Positions 1 to 4,653 of a stretch of 5,229 bases of DNA are shown in pieces (within the stretch, counting starts at the first letter, position 1; every line of letters starts with the position of its first letter). Position numbers and translations under genes: made by a program. This DNA comes from F23-B02 sp963633225 (GTDB lineage: Bacteria; Bacillota; Clostridia; Oscillospirales; Oscillospiraceae). The stretch covers positions 1-5,229 of the forward strand of contig CAVGXR010000075.1 in NCBI GenBank assembly GCA_963633225.1, read 5' to 3'. A model generated the notes under the pieces. That model had not been told where the DNA came from. It saw only the letters and a program-made list of their open reading frames with translations, and searched no databases.

Positions 1-62
1 CCCTTGGCTTCCCCTTGCGGAGCTTGAGGGGAAGCTGTCACCGAAGGTGACTGATGAGGTGT
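1..62 (+). repeat. Dispersed CTTCCCC double-hairpin repeat, copy 1
   Basis: This non-coding repeat has two hairpins: CTTCCCC (8-14) with GGGGAAG (28-34), then GTCACC (37-42) with GGTGAC (46-51) around a GAA loop, followed by TGATGAGGTG. An inverted copy lies at 234-296, and the first 34 bases recur identically at 2170-2203. In copy 2 the second stem is GTCAGCC/GGCTGAC, so the sequence changes while pairing is kept. That suggests the hairpin form matters. The copy may continue left of the window. Confidence 0.75.
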
Positions 63-71
63 TATCAAATC

Positions 72-85
72 GCGGCGCAAGCCGC
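72..85. repeat. Small GC hairpin with GCAA tetraloop
   Basis: A GCGGC/GCCGC 5-bp stem closes a GCAA loop. It sits between repeat copy 1 and the terminator at 101-134. The matching spot in the right-hand direct repeat (about 2208-2220) reads GCGCAGGCCGCA, which supports 1-134 and 2170-2265 being colinear copies. Confidence 0.4.
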
Positions 86-100
86 ATACATTATGAAATA

Positions 101-134
101 AGACAGTGTAGATCGTACTCTGCACTGTCTTTTT
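101..134 (+). terminator. Intrinsic terminator (duplicate of the rplA terminator)
   Basis: AGACAGTGTAGA (101-112) pairs over 12 bp, with one G-U, to TCTGCACTGTCT (119-130), followed by TTTT. The same stem, perfectly paired, is the terminator behind rplA at 2233-2261. It is oriented for plus-strand transcripts, and the reverse side is less U-rich. No gene ending just upstream is visible, so it either serves a gene left of the window or is a duplicated terminator stranded by rearrangement. Confidence 0.7.
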
Positions 135-184
135 CGCGTTTAATATTGGATTAAGTTTTCTAAATGGAATTTGTGTTTGCCTAA

Positions 185-213
185 GGGCGGTTTATCCCTA
201 TGCTGCACCGCCC
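185..213 (-). repeat. Solo 29-bp GGGCGG hairpin repeat
   Basis: GGGCGGT (185-191) and ACCGCCC (207-213) form a perfect 7-bp stem around a 15-nt loop (192-206). Near-identical units form the two ends of the element at 4672-4949. This copy stands alone and has AA on both sides (183-184 and 214-215), as the larger element does. It is a solo end or minimal member of that repeat family. Confidence 0.7.
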
Positions 214-233
214 AATGGCAAAGGATTTATTGA

Positions 234-296
234 CACCTCATCCGTCAGCCTTTCGGCTGACACCTTCCCCTCAGGCTCCGCAAGGGGAAGGCAGGG
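234..296 (-). repeat. Dispersed CTTCCCC double-hairpin repeat, copy 2 (inverted)
   Basis: Read on the minus strand this matches copy 1 (1-62) through both hairpins and the GATGAGGTG tail. Its second stem is GTCAGCC/GGCTGAC (244-261). Copies 1 and 2 face each other across about 170 bp. On its inner side the repeat continues into a 7-bp GC hairpin (298-314, CGCAGGC/GCCTGCG) and an AT-rich stretch (315-346). That series is mirrored at 2110-2203, so copy 2 is the outer end of the left arm framing the transporter. Confidence 0.7.
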
Positions 297-347
297 GCGC
301 AGGCTGCGCCTGCGAATGAAGATTGAATATTGAAAAGTAAATAATTT

Positions 348-621
348 GCGCAGAGCGCACGGATTTTCAGAGGCGTTTTCAGAAGCGTTTTCATATTATA
401 CCGATACATTTATTGCGTCAGCCCGACCGGCAGCTGCGCAGGAAACCATCACAAACAAATCTTTCTCCGCACTCGTGTTCCGCGAAACGTTCTTATTTCC
501 TCCGATGTTTCGATACCGGGCTGCCGCAGTCTCCGTATAGGCAGAAGTGTTAATTCGCCTCTGAAAAGAACCGGGCACCTGTAATAAACGTATAGGTACA
601 GACCAAATGCGCCTCTAAAAA
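348..621 (+). repeat. Left inverted-repeat arm flanking the MFS gene
   Basis: This non-coding segment is homologous in inverted orientation to 1898-2109. Shared blocks include GCGCAGAGCGCACGGA (348-363), GCTGCGCAGGAAACC, TTTCCTCCGATGTTTCGATA and AATAAACGTATAGGT. It contains 12-bp perfect terminal inverted repeats TTTTCAGAGGCG (364-375) and CGCCTCTGAAAA (556-567). A diverged tandem copy of its last ~53 bp follows, ending CGCCTCTAAAA (610-620). The arm stops about 5 bp before the -35 box of the transporter promoter. No transposase is encoded. The two arms could be a pair of MITE-like elements or the ends of one composite unit. Confidence 0.75.
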
Positions 622-625
622 AGCC

Positions 626-655
626 TTGACTTTTGAGGAAAATATCTGATATAAT
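626..655 (+). promoter_or_regulatory. Sigma-A promoter of the MFS gene
   Basis: TTGACT (626-631) and TATAAT (650-655) are separated by 18 bp. A TG one base before the -10 gives an extended -10 (TGATATAAT). Transcription should begin near 662, leaving a leader of about 100 nt. The repeat arm ends just upstream, so the promoter lies inside the framed cassette. Confidence 0.8.
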
Positions 656-677
656 CACTGCCGTTGAGTAGCAGAAA

Positions 678-710
678 AGCGTAAGTCCAAACCGGACTTG
701 CGCTTTTTTT
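678..710 (+). terminator. Leader terminator / putative attenuator before the MFS gene
   Basis: AGCGTAAGTCC (678-688) pairs with GGACTTGCGCT (694-704) over 11 bp with one G-U, around a 5-nt loop. TTTTTT (705-710) follows. Upstream A residues and AGCAG/CTGCT can extend the stem. It lies between the promoter and the start codon, so read-through would control transporter expression. A smaller GCGCC/GGCGC hairpin (722-737) lies just before the ribosome site. No ligand motif or well-supported leader peptide is seen, so the inducing signal is unknown. Confidence 0.65.
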
Positions 711-763
711 GCTGCTGTTTCGCGCCCCGTGAGGCGCAATAAAGGTGTAAAGAGGAGGACCTT

Positions 764-1912
764 ATGGAAAACGAAAAAACAAGACTCAGGCCGCTGGCGG
801 CGAGCATACTCTCGCTGTCGCTGCTGACGGTCATGGCCGGAGCGGCGGTCGCGCCGGCGCTGGAGGTCATACGCGAGCACTTTACCGACGCAAGCAAGCT
901 TGAGGTGCAGCTCATCGTGAGCATGCCTGCGCTGTTTATCGTGATAACGAACATGTTTTTCGGCCGTCTCACCGGGCGCTTCGGCGCACGGACGCTGACG
1001 CTGGCCGGGCTCGTGCTGTACACGGTCGGCGGCGCGGCGGCGGGACTGTTCAACTCGATCGGCGCGGTGCTCGTCATGCGTGCGCTCGTAGGCGTGGGCG
1101 TCGGCATCATCATGCCGCTGTCAACGGGGCTTCTGACCTACTACTTCCCGCCGGAAATGCGCGAGCGGCTCATGGGCCTGTCGTCGGCCGCAAACCAGCT
1201 CGGCGGCGTAGTCGCAACGCTGCTGGCCGGGATACTGGCCGCCGTAAGCTGGCGGCTGAGCTTCGCCGTATATCTCATGGGGCTGATAAGCATCGTGCTG
1301 TGCCTCATTTTCATGCCCGACGACCGTATCCGCGGCGAGGCGCAGGAGCACGGCAGCGCGAGCATGCCTGACGTGCTGCGCAGAAATCTGCGGCATATCG
1401 TATGCATGTTCCTGCTCATGACGGCGTTTTTCGCCTATCCCGCCAACTTCGCCATCGTGACCGCCGCCGAGGGCGTCATACCCATGAGCCTGTGCGCGGT
1501 CGTCATGGCAGGCTGCGACCTCGTCGCCTTCGGCGGCGGCCTGGCCTTCGTGCACGTCAAGCGCCGCTTCGGCGGGTATACGCGGCTGGTCGCACCGACG
1601 CTGTTTTTCGCCGGCTACTGCCTGCTGGCCTTCGTCGGCGGCTGGGTCGGAACGCTCCTCGGCTCGGCGCTCGTCGGCTTTGCCAACGGCGTGGGCGTGC
1701 CGTACATCATATCGTCGGCATCGGAAAATGAGGGCAGGGCAGCCGCTGCCACGGTCATGCCGATGATCTCCGCCGCGCTGTATCTGGCACAGTTTTTAAG
1801 CCCCTTCCTGCTGTCGCTCGTAACGGCCGCAGCAGGCTCTGCCTCGGCTCAGCTGCCGTATTACTTCGCCGCCGCCGTCAGCGCCTTATTCTTTCTTGCA
1901 GAGGCGAATTAA
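764..1912 (+). CDS. MFS transporter, DHA1-like, 12 TM
   Basis: This 382-aa integral membrane protein is probably a proton-coupled exporter of small molecules or drugs; the substrate cannot be read from sequence. About twelve hydrophobic segments are visible (roughly 12-32, 49-66, 77-95, 100-124, 140-160, 164-184, 211-232, 238-264, 276-293, 295-318, 328-353, 363-380), with a central cytoplasmic loop at 185-210. Motif A appears as GRLTGRFGAR (67-76), with glycine in place of the usual aspartate. Motif B is RALVGVGVG (106-114). The TM5 region LGGVVATLLAG and WRLSF (163-167) fit DHA1 proteins. The ATG follows AGGAGG (753-758) by 5 bp. The protein ends abruptly right after TM12, and its last three codons and TAA lie in the right repeat arm, so the tail may be element-derived. 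The gene looks GC-richer than its flanks. It stands alone on this strand, convergent with rplA. Confidence 0.88.
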   Translation: MENEKTRLRPLAASILSLSLLTVMAGAAVAPALEVIREHFTDASKLEVQLIVSMPALFIVITNMFFGRLTGRFGARTLTLAGLVLYTVGGAAAGLFNSIGAVLVMRALVGVGVGIIMPLSTGLLTYYFPPEMRERLMGLSSAANQLGGVVATLLAGILAAVSWRLSFAVYLMGLISIVLCLIFMPDDRIRGEAQEHGSASMPDVLRRNLRHIVCMFLLMTAFFAYPANFAIVTAAEGVIPMSLCAVVMAGCDLVAFGGGLAFVHVKRRFGGYTRLVAPTLFFAGYCLLAFVGGWVGTLLGSALVGFANGVGVPYIISSASENEGRAAAATVMPMISAALYLAQFLSPFLLSLVTAAAGSASAQLPYYFAAAVSALFFLAEAN

Positions 1913-2109
1913 GTCTGCACCTATACGTTTATTACAGGCGCCCGGTATCGAAACATCGGAGGAAACTACAACGTTTCGCATCCCGCGAGTTCGGAAAAAG
2001 ATTTGTTCATCCCATTGTTTCGGTTTCCTGCGCAGCTTCCGGTCGTGCTGACGTAATTACCGTATCGGCACAATGCAGCAGCGCCTCTGAAAATCCGTGC
2101 GCTCTGCGC
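1898..2109 (-). repeat. Right inverted-repeat arm flanking the MFS gene
   Basis: Read on the minus strand, this segment matches the left arm (348-621) from GCGCAGAGCGCACGGA through the CGCCTCTGAAAA block (2082-2093 on plus) to AATTCGCCTCTGC at its inner end. It has several small indels and lacks the left arm's extra tandem unit. Its terminal inverted repeat is CAGAGGCG (1899-1906) against CGCCTCTG (2082-2089). The inner end supplies the transporter's final codons and stop. Beyond 2109 an AT-rich stretch (2110-2149) mirrors 315-346. Confidence 0.75.
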
Positions 2110-2149
2110 ACACCGCAATTATTCACTATTCACTATTCAATAATCAATC

Positions 2150-2168
2150 GCAGAAGCTCTGCTTCTGC
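2150..2168. repeat. 8-bp hairpin, GCAGAAGC/GCTTCTGC
   Basis: A perfect 8-bp stem with a TCT loop lies between the AT-rich stretch and the third CTTCCCC copy. The matching position in the left arm holds a different hairpin (298-314, CGCAGGC/GCCTGCG). Sequence differs but the hairpin is retained, so this is a structural part of the repeat series. Confidence 0.55.
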
Positions 2169-2169
2169 A

Positions 2170-2203
2170 CCCTTGGCTTCCCCTTGCGGAGCTTGAGGGG
2201 AAG
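2170..2203 (+). repeat. CTTCCCC repeat, copy 3 (first hairpin only)
   Basis: These 34 bases are identical to 1-34 in direct orientation. They form CTTCCCC/GGGGAAG. The second hairpin and the GATGAGGTG tail are missing, and the sequence passes instead to GCGCAGGCCGCA and the rplA terminator. With copy 1 it makes the start of a direct repeat, 2169 bp apart. With copy 2 it makes the outer end of the inverted arms. Confidence 0.75.
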
Positions 2204-2227
2204 GCAGGGCGCAGGCCGCAACAGTGT

Positions 2228-2265
2228 AAAAAAGACAGTGCAGAGTTTGTCTGCACTGTCTTTTT
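2228..2265. terminator. Bidirectional terminator between the MFS gene and rplA
   Basis: AGACAGTGCAGA (2233-2244) pairs perfectly over 12 bp with TCTGCACTGTCT (2250-2261) around GTTTG. T runs follow on both strands (2262-2265 on plus, 2228-2232 on minus). It lies about 20 bp beyond the rplA stop and can end the ribosomal operon transcript as well as the converging transporter transcript. Confidence 0.9.
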
Positions 2266-2283
2266 ATCATAATGCCGCTTATA

Positions 2284-2976
2284 TTACAGCTGCTTCTGAG
2301 CGTTGATCTTGACGCCGGGGCCCATGGTGGAAGCGGTGACGCAGGACTTGATGTACTGGCCCTTTGCCGCTGCGGGCTTTGCCTTGATGATAGCGCCGAT
2401 GAGAGCTGTGTAGTTCTCATACAGCTTATCTGCACCGAAGGATACCTTGCCGATGGGGCAGTGGATGATGTTGGTCTTATCCAGACGGTACTCGACCTTA
2501 CCGGCCTTGGACTCCTTGATAGCCTGGGCGATGTTGGGGGTGACGGTGCCTGCCTTGGGGGAGGGCATCAGGCCCTTGGGGCCGAGGACCTTACCGAGGC
2601 GGCCGACGGTACCCATCATGTCGGGGCTTGCGATAACGGTATCGAACTCGAACCAGTTCTCCTTCTGGATCTTCTCGACGAGATCCATGCCGCCGGCGTA
2701 ATCAGCGCCTGCCGCGAGAGCCTCTTCCTTGCGCTCGTCCTTGCAGAATACGAGGACGCGGACGGTCTTGCCGGTGCCGTTGGGAAGAACGATCGCACCG
2801 CGGACCTGCTGGTCTGCGTGACGGCCGTCAACGCCGAGCTTGACGTGCAGCTCGACGGTCTCGTCGAACTTTGCCTTGCTTGCCTTTATTACCAGGCCGA
2901 ATGCCTCCATGGGATCATAGAGGGCCTGCTTATCTATGAGCTTTGCGCTCTCTTTATAATTTTTACCTCTAAACAA
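2284..2976 (-). CDS. rplA: 50S ribosomal protein L1
   Basis: This is L1, the protein of the 23S rRNA L1 stalk that helps move and release E-site tRNA; in many bacteria it also represses its own operon by binding mRNA. The 230-aa length is normal for the family. The N-terminus FRGKNYKESAKLID and the central block GRLGKVLGPKGLMPSPKAG (125-143), followed by TVTP, are characteristic, and TMGPGVKI (217-224) closes the C-terminal part. The start is TTG (2974-2976 complement), placed 8 bp after a perfect AGGAGG (2985-2990). The family's usual N-terminus begins right there, which supports the non-ATG start. It is last in the operon, 60 bp after rplK, and is followed by the terminator at 2228-2265. 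rplJ is not adjacent. Confidence 0.97.
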   Translation of the reverse strand: MFRGKNYKESAKLIDKQALYDPMEAFGLVIKASKAKFDETVELHVKLGVDGRHADQQVRGAIVLPNGTGKTVRVLVFCKDERKEEALAAGADYAGGMDLVEKIQKENWFEFDTVIASPDMMGTVGRLGKVLGPKGLMPSPKAGTVTPNIAQAIKESKAGKVEYRLDKTNIIHCPIGKVSFGADKLYENYTALIGAIIKAKPAAAKGQYIKSCVTASTMGPGVKINAQKQL

Positions 2977-2996
2977 TTTCGTTTCCTCCTAATAAT

Positions 2997-3024
2997 GTGG
3001 TTGAGTCGGAATAAATCCTCCCAC
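2997..3024 (-). promoter_or_regulatory. Candidate L1-binding mRNA motif before rplA
   Basis: The rplK-rplA gap on the minus strand reads GTGG (3021-3024) GAGGATTTATTCC GACTCAA CCAC (2997-3000). This gives a 4-bp outer stem, an asymmetric internal loop and an inner GGA/TCC stem just ahead of the rplA ribosome site. The layout resembles the short two-helix L1 target that mimics 23S rRNA and mediates autoregulation in many bacteria. The match is from memory and the stems are short. Confidence 0.4.
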
Positions 3025-3036
3025 TTATGCCTTTCC

Positions 3037-3462
3037 TCAGTCGCCGACGAGGACGCCCATGGAACGGCAGGTGCCTGCGATCATGCTCATAGCCGACTCG
3101 ATATCGGTGCAGTTGAGGTCAGGCATCTTCTGCTCTGCGATCTTGCGGAGATCTTCCTTGCTGATGGTAGCGACCTTGTCCCTCTGGGGAACGCCGGAAG
3201 CGGTCTCGATTCCGCAGGCCTTCTTTATCAGCAGTGCCGCGGGGGGAGTCTTGGTGATAAAGGTGAAGCTGCGGTCGGAGTAAACGGTGATGACGACAGG
3301 GATCATCATGCCCATGTCGCCCTTGGTGCGCTCGTTAAAATCCTTGGTGAACTGGCCGATATTTACGCCGTACTGACCAAGTGCAGGGCCTACAGGGGGA
3401 GCCGGAGTCGCCTTTCCTGCGGGAACCTGGAATCTGACATATCCAACTATTTTCTGTGCCAT
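3037..3462 (-). CDS. rplK: 50S ribosomal protein L11
   Basis: L11 binds the GTPase-associated centre of 23S rRNA and takes part in elongation-factor function and the stringent response. All 141 residues align with the family from memory: the proline-rich N-terminal signature PAGKATPAPPVGPALGQ (14-30), VNIGQF, then IPVVITVYSDRSFTF (54-68) and KTPPAALLIKKA. The RNA-binding C-terminal domain includes KMPDLN and AMSMIAGTCRSMGV. The ATG has a GAGGTG ribosome site 7 bp upstream (3470-3475), and the gene begins 20 bp after nusG. The stop is TGA. Confidence 0.98.
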   Translation of the reverse strand: MAQKIVGYVRFQVPAGKATPAPPVGPALGQYGVNIGQFTKDFNERTKGDMGMMIPVVITVYSDRSFTFITKTPPAALLIKKACGIETASGVPQRDKVATISKEDLRKIAEQKMPDLNCTDIESAMSMIAGTCRSMGVLVGD

Positions 3463-3482
3463 TATTCAGCACCTCTTTCTTA

Positions 3483-4007
3483 TTATTCTTTGATTTCCTC
3501 GACCTGATCGAGCTCGAGGTCGACGGGGGTCTCTCTGCCGAACATCGAAACGACGACGCGGACCTTGTCCTGCTCGGGCGATATCTCCTCGACCGTGCCG
3601 AGGAAGCCTGCAAGCGGACCGTCGGTGACCTTGACGGTGTCGCCGATCTGATAGCCCGTGACGATCTCGTGACGCTCTATGCCGAGATCATATATCTCCT
3701 GCTCCGTGAGCGGAACGGCCTTGCCGCCTGCGCCGACGAAGCCGGTTGCACCGCGGACGTTGTGAATAAGATGCCAGCTGTCATCTGTCAGCACCATCTT
3801 GCACAGAACGTAGCCGGGGAACACCTTGCGCTCGACAGTCTTTTCGACGCCGTCGGTGATCTCGGTCACGGTCTCCAAGGGTATCCTGACCTCCTGGATC
3901 AGATCCTGCATCCTGCGGTTTTCGGCAGCCTTCATGATCGCTGCCGCAACTGCGTTTTCATAACTTGAATAGGTATGGATCACATACCATTTTGCGTCCT
4001 CTGCCAT
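3483..4007 (-). CDS. nusG: Transcription termination/antitermination factor NusG
   Basis: NusG binds RNA polymerase and modulates pausing and termination; in other bacteria it links polymerase to Rho or to S10 of the leading ribosome. The protein has an N-terminal NGN domain (KWYVIHTYSSYEN at 6-18, FPGYVLCKM at 63-71, VRGATGFVG at 84-92) and a C-terminal KOW domain (GDTVKVTDGPLAGFLGTVEE, from 122). I place the start at the ATG ending at 4007 (174 aa). A GTG at 4011-4013 overlaps the secE stop (TAGTG), but it would sit only about 3 bp from the sole weak purine run (GGCGGG). The ATG lies about 9 bp away and matches the usual family N-terminus. Translation is probably coupled to secE. Confidence 0.95.
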   Translation of the reverse strand: MAEDAKWYVIHTYSSYENAVAAAIMKAAENRRMQDLIQEVRIPLETVTEITDGVEKTVERKVFPGYVLCKMVLTDDSWHLIHNVRGATGFVGAGGKAVPLTEQEIYDLGIERHEIVTGYQIGDTVKVTDGPLAGFLGTVEEISPEQDKVRVVVSMFGRETPVDLELDQVEEIKE

Positions 4008-4012
4008 GGCCA

Positions 4013-4282
4013 CTAACCCGCCAGCTCGAAGATGACATTAACGACCAGACCCGCCAGCTCGTCAAATCCCCAAAGGACGACGGCGGCAAGCGCCATAACG
4101 AAAAGCGCAACGCCCGTGTTCTGCGCAAGCTGCTTCGGAGTCGGCCATACGACCTTCTTCAGCTCGCTTTTAAGCTCGCGGAACCATTTACCGATGCGCT
4201 GGAAAAAGCCAAGTTTTTTCTCTTCCTTCTTAACGGCGTTGGTGTTCTTGACAGGAGCAGCTTTTTTCTTCTCTTCAGCCAT
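4013..4282 (-). CDS. secE: Preprotein translocase subunit SecE
   Basis: SecE is the small clamp subunit of the SecYEG protein-conducting channel. The 89-aa length is typical of the Gram-positive single-helix form. A lysine-rich cytoplasmic N-terminus (1-25) leads to an amphipathic segment (FFQRIGKWFRELKSELKKV), then the signature WPTPKQL (46-52), then one membrane helix (about 56-80). The ATG is preceded by AAAGGATG about 10 bp upstream, and the gene begins 25 bp after rpmG. The TAG stop is within a few bases of the nusG start. Confidence 0.96.
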   Translation of the reverse strand: MAEEKKKAAPVKNTNAVKKEEKKLGFFQRIGKWFRELKSELKKVVWPTPKQLAQNTGVALFVMALAAVVLWGFDELAGLVVNVIFELAG

Positions 4283-4307
4283 TTTTTACACTCATCCTTT
4301 CAGAAAG

Positions 4308-4466
4308 TTACTTGGTTTCAACGTGCTTGGTGTGCTTTCTGCAGAAGGGGCAATACTTGCTTCTCTCAAGCTTTTCGGAAGTATTCTTCTTATTCTTGAC
4401 AGTGTTGTAATTCCTCTGCTTGCACTCGTCACATCTCAGTGTGATCTTGACTCTGTTGTCAGCCAT
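4308..4466 (-). CDS. rpmG: 50S ribosomal protein L33
   Basis: L33 is a small protein of the large ribosomal subunit near the E site. The 52 residues begin MADNRVKITLRCDEC and end in HTKHVETK. Two CxxC pairs, C12/C15 and C39/C42, form a zinc ribbon, so this is the zinc-binding paralogue type. The start ATG follows AGGAGGTG (4476-4483). It is the first gene of the operon, and the rpmG-secE-nusG order is the usual Firmicutes arrangement. Confidence 0.96.
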   Translation of the reverse strand: MADNRVKITLRCDECKQRNYNTVKNKKNTSEKLERSKYCPFCRKHTKHVETK

Positions 4467-4592
4467 ACTTTTCGGCACCTCCTATTTTATTTATCCGCCT
4501 TACGGTGCGGATATTTGCCTCCCTGTATGGGAACCGGATCCCTGTCCGCGCGAAATTACGCGCACGAAAAAAGACCTCTCGTCCGACAGGTA
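4467..4592 (-). promoter_or_regulatory. Structured 5' leader of the rpmG operon
   Basis: The predicted transcript starts near 4592 and has about 125 nt before rpmG. On the minus strand CCTGTC (4590-4585) can pair with GACAGG (4546-4541). That stem encloses GCGCG/CGCGC (4563-4559 with 4552-4548), and TATCCGC/GCGGATA (4513-4507 with 4498-4492) stands just before the ribosome site. A short GGAC/GTCT stem followed by TTTTTT lies near 4580-4565 and could be a weak attenuator. I do not recognise a known ribosomal-protein leader or riboswitch class. Confidence 0.4.
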
Positions 4593-4598
4593 ATCAAT

Positions 4599-4627
4599 AA
4601 TATACCATACATATATAAAAAGGTCAA
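4599..4627 (-). promoter_or_regulatory. Sigma-A promoter of the rpmG-secE-nusG-rplK-rplA operon
   Basis: On the minus strand, TTGACC (4627-4622) and TATATT (4604-4599) are separated by exactly 17 bp of AT-rich sequence. This is the only strong promoter I see upstream of rpmG, and the spacing to the genes is consistent with one transcript for all five. Confidence 0.85.
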
Positions 4628-4653
4628 GCTTTTTAAGCCCCGCAAAGGCAAAT

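Noticed and set aside
346..540. 64-codon plus-strand frame in the left arm
   Set aside because: The frame is not maintained in the right arm, and there is no ribosome site. The DNA is explained by the repeat.
664..684. Seven-codon TTG leader frame overlapping the attenuator stem
   Set aside because: It has the right position for a leader peptide but no ribosome binding site and a non-ATG start; chance is the simpler explanation.
655..1555. Long open frames antisense to the transporter (655-1113 and 1121-1555, minus)
   Set aside because: They are low-complexity translations of the GC-rich transporter codons in reverse, with no ribosome site or recognisable family. The plus frame has clear membrane topology, a promoter and a ribosome site.
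2272..3507. 411-codon plus-strand open frame across rplA and rplK
   Set aside because: It lies opposite two unmistakable ribosomal protein genes and spans their gap. Its composition mirrors their codon usage, and it has no promoter or ribosome site.
4011..4013. GTG as nusG start, overlapping the secE stop
   Set aside because: Only about 3 bp separates it from the weak GGCGGG site. The ATG six bases later fits the family N-terminus and spacing better.
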